Assembly: GCA_041399205.1 (NCBI GenBank)
Contig: JAWKTK010000017.1
Location: 62,001-126,000, forward strand
Direction: 5' to 3'
DNA: 64,000 nucleotides
Origin: JAGQOZ01 sp041399205
GTDB lineage: Bacteria; Planctomycetota; Planctomycetia; Pirellulales; Pirellulaceae
Shown here: piece after piece, positions 56,401-64,000 of the stretch
Layout of the letters: each line of letters begins with the position of its first letter
Numbering within the stretch: position 1 is the first letter of the stretch
Position numbers and translations under genes: made by a program
Notes under the pieces: model-generated
Seen by the model: the letters and a program-made list of their open reading frames with translations, nothing else
Told to the model about the DNA's origin: nothing
The model's database searches: none

Positions 56401-57061
56401 CTCGTTCACGTTGGACTTCGGCGAGTTCGTCTTGTAGTTTTTGCCATTTGCTGCTGGGGACTTCGGCCGCTTGTCGGGCCTTCAAGGCTTCTGCATGCTT
56501 GGACTTGGCCGCGCGAATGCGGCAAGTTCGCTTGGAACTGAATAGTTCGTCTGCTTCGGTCGCCAACGAAGACAGAACTTTGGCCAACGAGACGCCTCCC
56601 ATGCCTGCCGCAAATAAGCTTTCACCTACCAGGCCTTGAAGTTGTTGCAGCTGTTCGCCACCCTGTCGCAAACGTTGATGATCGATACCGTGAATCTGCG
56701 CGAACGATTCCGCATCCACTCCGGTCAAGAACGAGTTGAGAACGGAGTCTGGATACGCCGTTTCCACGTCCAATTCCGGATTCAGCAACGTATTCTTGTT
56801 GCCTTTGCGACGAAGAAAATGCAATTCGTTTCCATCTTCCTGCTGCAATATCGCGCCGACTCGGAGCTTATTATTGGCGTGCAGAAAATTATCATTCGTA
56901 CGTACCGGAATACCGAACAGCGCCGCCTGGATTGCTCGCAACGCACTGGTTTTACCCGCTTCGTTAGGACCGTAGACCACATGCAGGCCCGTTTTTTCGA
57001 ACGAAAGCCGTTGATCCGTAAAAGGCCCGAACGCCGTCAATATCAGTTGCTGAATCCTCAT
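53441..57061 (-). CDS. YhaN-like (SbcC/Rad50-type) AAA ATPase
   Basis: A 1206-residue SMC-like ATPase. N-terminal Walker A is VYGPNEAGKTSALRAI. Very long coiled coils rich in Gln and Leu fill residues about 180-1000. The C-terminal ABC signature is MSGGTRDQLFLALRLAYLE, Walker B is LIVDDILIEFD and the H-loop is FFTHHHH. I see no CxxC zinc hook of the Rad50 type, which fits YhaN rather than SbcC. The ATG overlaps the upstream exonuclease stop (ATGA), so the two are translationally coupled and should form a complex in DNA end processing. Confidence 0.9.
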   Translation of the reverse strand: MRIQQLILTAFGPFTDQRLSFEKTGLHVVYGPNEAGKTSALRAIQAALFGIPVRTNDNFLHANNKLRVGAILQQEDGNELHFLRRKGNKNTLLNPELDVETAYPDSVLNSFLTGVDAESFAQIHGIDHQRLRQGGEQLQQLQGLVGESLFAAGMGGVSLAKVLSSLATEADELFSSKRTCRIRAAKSKHAEALKARQAAEVPSSKWQKLQDELAEVQRERESILQRYTAAQRERNRLLRIQSALQPLAKRARLMVELTELGDVAILPDEYSSAQRSHIHGRIVELTEQEKQLAHKLDGPHGLRKQLQQLDLPQELLARREPIHQLRQQMGAYLKARQDLDGPLRLEQQSIASQIRTLLDDMGDDSPGDAHILAATKRWLIGSAERRSIQALAQEEKTVRTSPHAAQQKLDDLQTQLQQHQLALDSVGEVPDTHRLAELIEQAQLSGDLDNVMDELSSTCDDTQQQIDARFASLGLWNGALADVTKLALPLHETIERFQQQWDQLASRSEQLQLALADCQQEISEVTATIDALQQAGRVPSEDDLEAARSIRNQTWAAIRQAWLDGQLDLDSLTDAIANYSGAQGYSLQSAEEASEFFEDTVADADDLADRLRREADRVAQVGERLARVKQLQEKQTLLQQEQKKNKTHQAELQQQWLDVWQPLGITAPLPPPEMLRWMDRVFKLQELLAEQNVLQKRLATKQKQHEQLKNQIRSEMETIQPQKTSPEDSLRQWLVTANSMLRTATDSQQQKAAIVREIQRLQRESSTVQQQRSAAEHDFRQWHAQWQTAMQAIGCAENATALQATERLHQLEELASLVKEWRSLDERAARIRQDAAAFEKRVTEIATAMEADTTDETADVRLAKIDKQLSDAIEAEQHHAHLNARMKEVQQEHQRVADELQRLTAEMKAYCELAGVDSPESLPEVEATSDQVTQRRLQLREVEQQLKELCEQAGGQISLESLSAEASAYTLEELNLAVEESEQVFSQIAQERETVAARLNELQTALQQIDQRAQAVEADEASLSLLADMQQAARQYMQLRCAAVLLQHQIERHRAKHQNPILKAASVFFRQLTCAEFDGLSVIYDDADRALIVGVRANSDVPVQVEQMSGGTRDQLFLALRLAYLESRMEQHPPMPLIVDDILIEFDNDRSAAALQLLAEFSSQTQVIFFTHHHHLIDVATRAGVQPFQLTYLDPPGAQRRHSRPA

Positions 57062-58331
57062 GCCGACTCCGATTCCAAAAGTCGACTAACCAAAATTTCC
57101 TTGGCCTCCGCCAGCAATTCTTGTGCGAAATCGGGTTGGTCCAAATCCAAAGCGGCGTCGGTTAACCTGGGGTCCGTAGGCAGGTACTTGAGCACCGCGT
57201 GAAAGTCGTCTTGGACTTCCTCCCAAACCGCTTCCAGATCGTCATGTGAATGGAGACTGGCCAGCAGCTGTCCCAGCGAAGTCGATTCGTCAATATCGTC
57301 CAATGTCTGATGTGGCGGCTGCGTGTGGAACTGAATTTTTCTAGCCAGACTTGTTCGCCGAACAGATCAACCGCCATGGTTCGCAACTGCCGATCCCAAT
57401 GGTCCGCCTGCCGCTGCAGCGAACGATGGACGGCGGATCGCCCAACCAATTCTAAGCGAATCGCCAGGGGTAGCGGAGAATGTTCGCCCAGCAATTGCCG
57501 AATTGTGGCTTCCACTGGTTCGTGAATCTCGTCTACGCTGTGACACGTTTCGACGTCCACTTGACCGCGGCACCAACGAATTACGTCCAGCGGAACAAAT
57601 TTGGTGCCTGTGATGGTGCCGTTTTGAATTCGAACTAATTCACAACCCTTGGGACCGTCTTCGCGAATATGACGTCCTTGAATGTTGCCGGGGTAAACAA
57701 TAAACGGCTGAGGACCGGCGAGTCGTTCACGTTTATGAATATGCCCCAAGGCCCAATAGTCATACCCTTTGGACGTGAGCCCGCTGATGCTGGACGGAGC
57801 GTACCGCTGATGCGTTTCATACGGGCCGCAACTGGTATGTAAAACGCCAATGTTGATCATGCCTGGGACCGGCGAAGGATACGCTTCGGACAAATCCTCC
57901 TGAACTTCTCGTTTGGCAAAACCTTGGCCGTGAATGGCAATCTCCAAATCATCCCAGCGAATTGTTTCGGGCCGATCGGTTCGAAACAAATGCACGTTGT
58001 CTGGCAGTTGCAAGCGAAATGCCTTGCGCATGTGGCTCTGCGCGTCATGGTTTCCTTGACAGATCACGACGCGAATGTTGGCTTGCCCCAATTCGGCCAG
58101 TTTGCTGCGAATATGCAACGGCGTGCTAAAGTCCTTACAGTCTCCGTCGTACAGATCGCCCGCAACGATGACGAATTTGACTTGTTGCTCAATGGCCAAT
58201 TCCACCAGGTTATCGAAGGCGCGCCGAGTGGCACTGCGGAAGGCATCTAGCGGAGCACCGTCGTAACGCTGCAGATTTAACAGCGGACTGTCTAAATGAA
58301 TATCTGCCGCATGTAGAAACTGAAAGCTCAC
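57058..58331 (-). CDS. YhaO-like metallophosphoesterase exonuclease (C-terminus frameshifted)
   Basis: Mre11/SbcD-type nuclease of about 423 residues after correction. Phosphoesterase motifs are in order: ADIHLDSPL, VAGDLYDGD, CQGNHDAQ and LGHIHKRE. The first frame continues to 57162 with a meaningless tail. Adding one base to the five-T run at 57336-57340 gives EKIQFHTQPPHQTLDDID and the acidic, conserved-looking end to 57058. That stop overlaps the ATPase start. The start at 58331 (MSFQFLHAADIH) is normal. Partner of the adjacent YhaN-like ATPase. Confidence 0.9.
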
Positions 58332-59038
58332 CGAACATCACTCCCTTGTTTTCGATCCATTGTACGCACTCTTCGAACCCGAGCGTTTCGTATAGTTTGA
58401 CTGCGCCCGAGAAATTTCTCTACTGATCTTGTACAAAAATGGCTCGCCCGGAAATAGGTGGTGCACCACACGAAGCGCTATTTTTGTGGCGGCGATCCAC
58501 CAAGAGCTTTGATACATTTTTCGACCGAATGCTCGAATGTATTTTTTCGGCCAAGCAAGGAACCATGGAAAGAATGCGTGGTTCCAGCGGGTGCCACGAG
58601 CGCACTCGGCAGGTGACATCCAGCGACACTTGCCCTACTTGCATTTGATGAAGCTGCGATTTTACACAGCCCGACACGTAAGACCAGGAAAAATGAAATG
58701 CTTTTGTCACTCGCTGATACGTCGGGATAAAGAATTGCGTCAAGAAAACGCAAATTCGCAACTACAAAACTCACCTTCCAGCCAGACGACACTATCCGGA
58801 GTGCGGCTGAGCAGGACACGAACGAAATCCGTTGGTCAAAATTAGTTTCATGACTAAAACCGTAACCACGGGCCATTGTCGAATGATTCGGCCATTGCCG
58901 TTAGGCCGAATCGAGTGGCGTGGTCAACCAAAGGCACGACTTCCTACCGATCGGATTTGGACGCGTGTGGTACGAGTAATTCGTGTATCGTCATGAACAA
59001 GATAGCGTTTGCTTTGGGATTAGAAGTGACCGAGACGC
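58332..59038. other. intergenic region upstream of uvsE
   Basis: Several short frames on both strands (for example 58478-58876 minus, 58537-58845 plus) lack domains or ribosome-binding sites, and I do not accept any. No repeat or RNA gene seen. It must hold the uvsE and exonuclease promoters. Confidence 0.55.
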
Positions 59039-59935
59039 ATGATTCGACTTGGACTTTGCTGCGGGTTCGTACAAGAATCCATCAAGTTTCGCACGACAAC
59101 CGTGAAGGCTGCCATGCAGTTGACGGTCGAGAATCGCAACAGGAAACTCGCCAAACTCTGCCAAGAGAACGCTCATTCGCTGCGAAAGGCAATCGAATTT
59201 TGCCACGCTCACAACATCGGGTGTTTTCGCGTCAACAGTCAGATTCTGCCGCTCAAGACGCATTCCGAATGTGGATACGAAGTTGACGCATTGCCCGAAG
59301 GCACCCAGATCATGGAAGAACTTCAACAGTGTGGACGAATTGCAAAGCAGCACGATATTCGACTCACATTCCATCCCGATCAATTTGTCGTCCTGAGTTC
59401 ACCGCGTGAAGAAGTCGTCGCAAATTCTATCGCCGAATTGGAATATCAGGCCGAAGTTGCCGAATGGATTGGTGCCGATTGCGTGAATATCCATGGCGGA
59501 GGAGCGTACGGTGATAAGCCCGCAGCACTCGCTCGTTTTGCTACAAACCTAGGCCGACTTTCTGATCGAACGAGAAGTCGGCTCACCATCGAAAACGACG
59601 ACAAAACTTATTCAGCCCAGGACTTGCTTCCGTTTTGCCGCCAAGAAGGTTTGCCATTGGTTTACGATGTACATCATCACCGGTGTAATGCGGACCGGTT
59701 GACCATTGCGGAAGCCACAACGGCGGCGTTGGAAACGTGGGATCGCGAACCCTTGTTTCATGTCTCCAGTCCACTAGAAGGTTGGTCGGGTCCAAAACCT
59801 CAACGGCATCACGACTATGTTGATATTCGCGATATGCCACAAGAATGGAGATCGTTGGATATTACCGTTGAAGTCGAAGCAAAGGCCAAAGAACTGGCGG
59901 TGCTCCAGATGCAGCGGGCTCTTAACGAAGCATGA
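59039..59935 (+). CDS. uvsE: UV DNA damage endonuclease
   Basis: A 298-residue TIM-barrel endonuclease that nicks DNA 5' of UV photoproducts and some other lesions. Characteristic blocks: LGLCCGF near the start, NIGCFRVNSQILPL, LTFHPDQFVVLSSP (metal ligand histidine), ADCVNIHGGGAYGDK, LTIENDDKTYSAQDLLP and PLVYDVHHHRCN with further histidine and aspartate ligands. Weak ribosome-binding site. Stands alone on the plus strand. An independent route beside UvrA/Mfd for UV lesions. Length is normal. Confidence 0.95.
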   Translation: MIRLGLCCGFVQESIKFRTTTVKAAMQLTVENRNRKLAKLCQENAHSLRKAIEFCHAHNIGCFRVNSQILPLKTHSECGYEVDALPEGTQIMEELQQCGRIAKQHDIRLTFHPDQFVVLSSPREEVVANSIAELEYQAEVAEWIGADCVNIHGGGAYGDKPAALARFATNLGRLSDRTRSRLTIENDDKTYSAQDLLPFCRQEGLPLVYDVHHHRCNADRLTIAEATTAALETWDREPLFHVSSPLEGWSGPKPQRHHDYVDIRDMPQEWRSLDITVEVEAKAKELAVLQMQRALNEA

Positions 59936-59954
59936 TCTTTGTCAAGCGATGTTA

Positions 59955-59998
59955 GGCAAAAGAAAAAATCTTGGACGATTTAGTGTCGCCCAAGATTT
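59955..59998 (-). terminator. Rho-independent terminator of the fasciclin gene
   Basis: On the minus strand, AAATCTTGG/CCAAGATTT arms with a partly paired inner part (59966-59998) are followed by a T-run (six A at 59963-59968 on plus, then more A). It sits 30 bases past the stop at 60028. The plus strand has no T-run after the stem, so it serves the minus-strand gene, not uvsE. Confidence 0.75.
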
Positions 59999-60027
59999 GC
60001 GTATCGAAGACAATTTCGCGAATCACG

Positions 60028-60606
60028 CTATGGCATGATAATACGGTCAATCACATGCACCACACCGTTGGATGCCTCGATGTCCGTCGCCACAATCTTC
60101 GCATCGTTAATCTTCGCCTGCCCATCAGTAACGGCGATGGTCGCTTCTTTGCCGTTCACGGTTTTGACCATGTCTAACTTGACCACTTCGTTTGCCAATA
60201 CTTTTCCGGGAACCACGTGATAGGTCAGGATCGAAACCAATTGGTCTTTATTTTCCGGCTTTAACAAATTGGCAACGACTCCGTCCGGCAATTTTGCGAA
60301 CGCTTCATCTGTTGGAGCGAAGACGGTGAACGGCCCTTTGCCCTTGAGTGTTTCCACCAAGCCAGCCGCTTTCACTGCGGCAACCAACGTTTCGAATGAT
60401 CCAGCAGAAACCGCGGTATCTACAATGTCCTTTGCCGGAACATTGACCGATACGTGGAGCGTTGTCTGGGCATTGGGGCAGGACTTCCACTGAGTTACCA
60501 CTCCATTATGCGAAGCGACAGAGAGCTTACGTTGTGATGCACATTGTTGAGCTACAGCAGGGACCGCGACAGATAGCAAGACGGTAAAACTAATAAGCGT
60601 TTTCAT
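60028..60606 (-). CDS. exported fasciclin (FAS1) domain protein
   Basis: A 192-residue protein. The signal peptide is MKTLISFTVLLSVAVPAVAQ, with start at 60606; the longer upstream frame to 60963 is rejected because this signal would be internal. A FAS1 domain fills residues about 55-192: DIVDTAVSAGSFETLVAAVK, GPFTVFAPTDEAFAKLP, LTYHVVPGKVLA and VHVIDRIIMP. FAS1 proteins are extracellular adhesion modules. The cysteines after the signal (CASQRK, WKSCPNA) may form a disulfide. A terminator follows. Nothing odd. Confidence 0.94.
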   Translation of the reverse strand: MKTLISFTVLLSVAVPAVAQQCASQRKLSVASHNGVVTQWKSCPNAQTTLHVSVNVPAKDIVDTAVSAGSFETLVAAVKAAGLVETLKGKGPFTVFAPTDEAFAKLPDGVVANLLKPENKDQLVSILTYHVVPGKVLANEVVKLDMVKTVNGKEATIAVTDGQAKINDAKIVATDIEASNGVVHVIDRIIMP

Positions 60607-60719
60607 TGATTTTGTCCTAACGAAAAGTTTGTTTTGGTAACCGAACAGCGCTGTTGCACCATTTGTAGTCGGCCGAAAAAAAACGACGACCAGTGTTTCT
60701 GTGATTCGGTCTAATCGGT

Positions 60720-61514
60720 CTAAGATCGAGGCGGTCCTGGAAAGAATGCGTTTGTGCGTTCTACGTAGCGAACGTAATCGGGCTTCGATTTCGTTAGCGT
60801 CTTTTCTAAGAGTGTCACGCCCGAAATTCGCATCAATAACGTCGACATGACCATGGGACTGATAATGGTCCACCACATTCCCGTCAGAGAAAGAGTGACC
60901 AGATAGAATCCCCACCAGACTAGAAAGTCGCCAAAATAATTTGGATGTCGCGTATAGCGCCAAAGTCCCGAGTCTAAGACACGACCTCGATTCTTCGGAT
61001 CGGACTTAAACCGAGCCAATTGCCAGTCGCCAACCGTTTCAAAGCACAGGCCGACAAACCAAACCATGATTCCGATCACTAGCAACCAAGTGACGCTTTG
61101 ATTCGTCAATGCACTGCCAACTTGTACTGGCAACGAGACCACCCACATTACCGCGCCTTGCAGACTGAAGACCGTCAACAGGCTAACAAGCGGGAAAGCA
61201 CGGCCCCATTTTGTTCGCATCGCTTGGTATCGATAGTCTTCCGGTTTGCCGTGATTTCGCCAGAACAGATAGAGCGACAAACGAAGGCCCCAAATGGTTG
61301 TGAGAACGGGGACGATCCAGCTGCGTTCAACGTCTGTCGCACCGCAATAAGAAAACGAATAGGCCGTCCAGGCGACGACCACAAACCCGCTGCCCCAAGC
61401 GATATCAACGATACTGGCGTCCTTGCGAATGAGGCTAACCAGCCACACAACCAACATCATGGCCGTGATGGCCATGGCACAACAACCTAACAGGGCCAAA
61501 AATTCCGGTGTCAT
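60720..61514 (-). CDS. DUF1295 membrane protein (steroid 5-alpha-reductase-like fold)
   Basis: About 264 residues. The frame is open from 61544, but ATG at 61514 (MTPEFLALLG) overlaps the upstream methyltransferase stop as ATGA, which favours it. Six or seven membrane helices. The conserved DUF1295 region is near the C-terminus: SGLWRYTRHPNYFGDFLVWWGFYL, then SGVTLLEKTLTKSKPDY. The group resembles isoprenylcysteine methyltransferase and sterol reductases and often accompanies cyclopropane fatty-acid synthase genes, as here. Reaction not established. Last gene of the cluster that begins with DUF1365. Confidence 0.9.
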   Translation of the reverse strand: MTPEFLALLGCCAMAITAMMLVVWLVSLIRKDASIVDIAWGSGFVVVAWTAYSFSYCGATDVERSWIVPVLTTIWGLRLSLYLFWRNHGKPEDYRYQAMRTKWGRAFPLVSLLTVFSLQGAVMWVVSLPVQVGSALTNQSVTWLLVIGIMVWFVGLCFETVGDWQLARFKSDPKNRGRVLDSGLWRYTRHPNYFGDFLVWWGFYLVTLSLTGMWWTIISPMVMSTLLMRISGVTLLEKTLTKSKPDYVRYVERTNAFFPGPPRS

Positions 61515-62584
61515 CGCTGGAACAAGGAATGCGTAACAAACCATTCCTTGCCTCCGTCAAACGCGAACAGTTCTTCGCAGGCCATGAAGAACATTCGCCA
61601 GCGATGATACCAGACATTCGCGTGATCTCCGTACGTTGCCGTTAGAATGTCATGCAATTGCCGTTGTGCGGAATCTTGGTTGGCCAACCAAGCTCGGCAA
61701 GTCTTTGCGTAATGCATGCCGTTCCAATTCCATTGGTCAACCAGCTCCAGGCGCGATCCGCAACGAGCCAGCAAATCGGCCGACGGCATCATGCCACCGG
61801 TAAAAAAATGACGGCCCATCCAGTTCTCTTCACCATCGGTCAGAAAAAGATAAGGAGTCTTTTTGTGGCAGAAAATGTGCACAAATAGCTTGCCGCCAGG
61901 TCGCAGCCAATCATGGATCTTGTTCATCAAACGTCGATGATTTCGCATATGTTCGAACATTTCCACCGAGACAACTCGATCAAACGTAGCGGCTGGCGTG
62001 AATTCGTTCATGTCGGCGGTGATGACCGTCAAATTCATTAGTCCAAGCTCGTTCGCTTTTTGCTGAATGAATTTTCGTTGTGAATGAGAATTCGACACAG
62101 CGGTAATCTTGCTGTGTGGATAGTTTTCGGCCATCCAGATCGACAACGATCCCCAGCCGCAGCCAAGTTCCAGGATCTCCATGCCGTCGTCAAGCTGGGC
62201 GTTGGTGCAAGTTCGCTGCAACGCTTCTTCCTCTGCTTGGTCCAGCGAAGTGGTCGACTCAGGCCAGTAGCAACAACTGTACTTCAAGCGTTTTCCCAGC
62301 ACGTGGCGAAAGAAATCGGCTGGTACTTCGTAATGCTGATCGTTGGCCTTCTGAGGCGTCACGGCGATAGGCTGCGCCTGCGTCGCTCGCACAAATTCGT
62401 CGATCGAAATGTCTTGCTGGTGCAAGGTGCTTTGACGTTGACGATTTCGCAGAAGCTGACGAATCCCTGTTCGCACAACCGTGTCTGGCAAGTAACCGAA
62501 TTCTGCGGCTTGTAGCAGCAGGCCGAACGCAGAGAATTGTTTCCCGTGGTTTGTTGCTTTGGTTATCGAATGGGCTTGTCCCAC
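61511..62584 (-). CDS. cyclopropane-fatty-acid-synthase-like SAM methyltransferase
   Basis: About 357 residues. Motif I is ILELGCGWGSLSIWMAE, then TAVSNSHSQRKFI and VVSVEMFEHMRN, as in the CFA family, with a distinct C-terminus (KKTPYLFLTDGEENWMGRHFF). Start is not certain: a GTG at 62584, inside the upstream gene, fits the overlapping style of the cluster, while an ATG at 62653 is also in frame. Second methyltransferase gene after cfa, hinting at two different lipid substrates or steps. Membrane-associated cytoplasmic enzyme by family. Confidence 0.88.
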   Translation of the reverse strand: MGQAHSITKATNHGKQFSAFGLLLQAAEFGYLPDTVVRTGIRQLLRNRQRQSTLHQQDISIDEFVRATQAQPIAVTPQKANDQHYEVPADFFRHVLGKRLKYSCCYWPESTTSLDQAEEEALQRTCTNAQLDDGMEILELGCGWGSLSIWMAENYPHSKITAVSNSHSQRKFIQQKANELGLMNLTVITADMNEFTPAATFDRVVSVEMFEHMRNHRRLMNKIHDWLRPGGKLFVHIFCHKKTPYLFLTDGEENWMGRHFFTGGMMPSADLLARCGSRLELVDQWNWNGMHYAKTCRAWLANQDSAQRQLHDILTATYGDHANVWYHRWRMFFMACEELFAFDGGKEWFVTHSLFQR

Positions 62585-63825
62585 ACAGTCTGAACAACTC
62601 GCACGGCTTGTTCGCGAAAAGCGGCTTCGCAATAACACAGGTAATACTCCCACATCCGAATGAAACGGTCATCGAATCCAAGCTGTCGTACTTCGTCCAG
62701 CTTGTTCATGAACCGGTGACGCCACTCGCGCAACGTTCGCGCGTAATGAGGTGAAATATCTTCAACTTCTTGTAATCGCAAATTAGACGTACGGCCAATC
62801 GACTGCTGCATAGCAGCCACAGACGGCAAGAAACCACCCGGAAAAATATATTTCTGAATGAAATCCGTTCCACGTCGGTACTCGTCGTACCGTTGCTCGG
62901 GCATCACAATCGCTTGCAATACAAAGCGGCCACCGGGTTTAAGTAGCTTTCCACATTGGCGAAAGTACTTGTCTAAATATCTTTCGCCAACTGCTTCCAC
63001 CATCTCGATGGAAACTAGTTTGTCATATTGGCCTGTCAGGCTTCGATAGTCGGCGTCCAATAGCCGAACCTGTTGGTCGATTCCCGCTGCGGCAAACCGC
63101 TCACGAGCTCGGTCATACTGCGCGGCCGAGATGGTGGTTGTCGTTAATTGGATGTCGTGATTTTGCACCGCGTGTAAAGCAAAGCCGCCCCAACCGGTCC
63201 CGGTCTCCAGCACGTGATCGGACGGTTGCAAATCAAGCTTTTGACAAAGACGTTTTAGTTTGGCAATGGACGCTTCCTGGAGACTCATGCCGTCGTCTTC
63301 GAAGTACGCGGACGAGTACATCAGGGTGGGATCTAAAAACAGTTCGAAGAAAGTGTTACTTAGATCATAGTGGGCAGCAATATTTCGACGACTACCATGC
63401 ATGGTATTCTTGTTTGCGAATTGCAAGAGGCGTCCGAATAAACGCGAATAGGCATTGGCAATCGTGTTTTTCGTCACGCTATCTTGTTGGTTGCGACGGT
63501 AAAGCAGCGACAGGAGCGTTGTAAGGTCATCCGTTTGCCAATCTCCACGCAAGTACGATTCGGCCATACCGAGACTTCCTGCACCGGCAACATCGGAATA
63601 GAAGCGGTGATTGGTGATCTTCCAATGGACTTGGCCTTCGTGCGCGCTGTCCGAGCCAAACGTATGACGGCTATGCATATCGTCAAACTGAATCTGACCA
63701 CTTTCCAGTTCGCTTAGCCAATTGATCACTCGGCTACGAGCGAAACGTCCGAACCAGGAAAGCGGGCGAGGCTTGGCGAGAGCAGTTGGAGGAGGAGAAT
63801 TCGTAGAGAACGTCAAATCAGTCAT
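62563..63825 (-). CDS. cfa: cyclopropane-fatty-acyl-phospholipid synthase
   Basis: About 420 residues. Adds a methylene from SAM to unsaturated acyl chains of membrane phospholipids. I start it at 63825 (MTDLTFSTN): its A overlaps the upstream DUF1365 stop (TGATG). Motifs: AHYDLSNTFFELFLDPTLMYSSAYF, VLETGTGWGGFALHAV, VSIEMVEAVGERYLDKYF and FIQKYIFPGGFLPS. Normal CFA length. It is translationally linked with the DUF1365 gene upstream and the second methyltransferase downstream. Confidence 0.95.
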   Translation of the reverse strand: MTDLTFSTNSPPPTALAKPRPLSWFGRFARSRVINWLSELESGQIQFDDMHSRHTFGSDSAHEGQVHWKITNHRFYSDVAGAGSLGMAESYLRGDWQTDDLTTLLSLLYRRNQQDSVTKNTIANAYSRLFGRLLQFANKNTMHGSRRNIAAHYDLSNTFFELFLDPTLMYSSAYFEDDGMSLQEASIAKLKRLCQKLDLQPSDHVLETGTGWGGFALHAVQNHDIQLTTTTISAAQYDRARERFAAAGIDQQVRLLDADYRSLTGQYDKLVSIEMVEAVGERYLDKYFRQCGKLLKPGGRFVLQAIVMPEQRYDEYRRGTDFIQKYIFPGGFLPSVAAMQQSIGRTSNLRLQEVEDISPHYARTLREWRHRFMNKLDEVRQLGFDDRFIRMWEYYLCYCEAAFREQAVRVVQTVWDKPIR

Positions 63826-64000
63826 CAGGCGACCTTGTTCGAATATCGTGAAGGATGAGGCACAAGCGGCACTTTCTTTCGCCACAAGCGAAAGGCTTGC
63901 CAATAAATTGCTGCAATCACTTTCCACGCCATCATCGGATAGCAAAGCAGCGTCCATGACAGATTTTTGAGCGTTAGTTCATGCCGAGTAAGTTGCAGAG
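63825..64000 (-). CDS. DUF1365 protein, C-terminal part (runs off the window)
   Basis: Partial gene, translated from the minus strand of the window end. The reading TLLCYPMMAWKVIAAIYWQ followed by FRLWRKKVPLVPHP is the conserved C-terminus of DUF1365 proteins, which accompany cyclopropane fatty-acid synthases in many bacteria. Its TGA (63825-63827) overlaps the cfa ATG. The N-terminal part lies beyond position 64000. No open-frame call of the usual length would show it because only 58 codons are visible. Confidence 0.85.
   Translation of the reverse strand, partial: LQLTRHELTLKNLSWTLLCYPMMAWKVIAAIYWQAFRLWRKKVPLVPHPSRYSNKVA

Noticed and set aside
60607..60963. Upstream extension of the fasciclin gene to 60963
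   Set aside because: A standard signal peptide starts at 60606, and the extra residues have no domain and would bury the signal.

Overview
The window looks like a chromosomal segment of a planctomycete, probably in or near the Pirellulaceae. The markers are a surface protein opening with an LEDRRLLA motif (the LEPR-XLL type of planctomycete exported protein) and ending in dockerin-like EF-hands, large FG-GAP/VCBS proteins including an UnbV/ASPIC lipoprotein, a DUF1080 protein, a sulfatase, a REC-ATPase protein beside an ECF42-type sigma factor, and dispersed palindromic repeats between genes. There is no phage, conjugation, CRISPR or rRNA region. One tRNA is present, Leu(CAG).

Layout. 0.2-2.1 kb: ilvH-ilvC plus a small gene (branched-chain amino acids). 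2.4-4.3 kb: DUF1080 protein and a PrsW-type membrane protease. 4.4-9.7 kb: TetR regulator, RND adaptor and RND pump in one minus-strand unit. 9.8-11.2 kb: PhoD-like metallophosphatase. 11.2-14.6 kb: mostly non-coding, with two related tandem arrays in opposite orientation, a strong minus-strand terminator with a possible small RNA, tRNA-Leu and rimI. 14.6-18.4 kb: CRTAC1-like lipoprotein. 18.7-19.4 kb: SDR enzyme. 19.9-25.3 kb: an FG-GAP/dockerin surface protein broken by about ten frameshifts. 25.7-28.5 kb: uvrA, broken in its first half. 28.6-32.6 kb: beta-helix/dihaem cytochrome fusion and aldehyde dehydrogenase. 33.3-34.0 kb: ferredoxin and a PII-like protein. 34.1-35.3 kb: a broken alpha/beta-hydrolase-like gene. 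35.8-39.6 kb: REC-ATPase, ECF42 sigma factor, DUF1579 and YCII-SRPBCC. 40.1-42.1 kb: mtnB-mtnD-mtnC (methionine salvage). 42.4-45.6 kb: hypothetical genes and a parvulin isomerase. 45.7-49.0 kb: mfd. 49.0-53.3 kb: acetyltransferase-like gene with an internal stop, TPR protein, sulfatase. 53.4-58.3 kb: an exonuclease/ATPase pair of the YhaO-YhaN (SbcD-SbcC-like) type. 59.0-59.9 kb: uvsE. 60.0-64.0 kb: fasciclin protein and a lipid-modification operon DUF1365 - CFA synthase - CFA-like methyltransferase - DUF1295 with overlapping stops and starts.

DNA repair is well represented: uvrA, mfd, uvsE and the YhaO/YhaN pair. Two sets look regulatory: REC-ATPase/ECF42/DGPF and ferredoxin/PII.

Sequence quality matters here. 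At least eight otherwise well-conserved genes carry single-base frameshifts or an internal stop, several at short homopolymers, and they are concentrated between about 19.9 and 26.9 kb. Because reading frames stay coherent on both sides, uncorrected indels in the assembly are the simplest explanation. True pseudogenes cannot be excluded from sequence alone.
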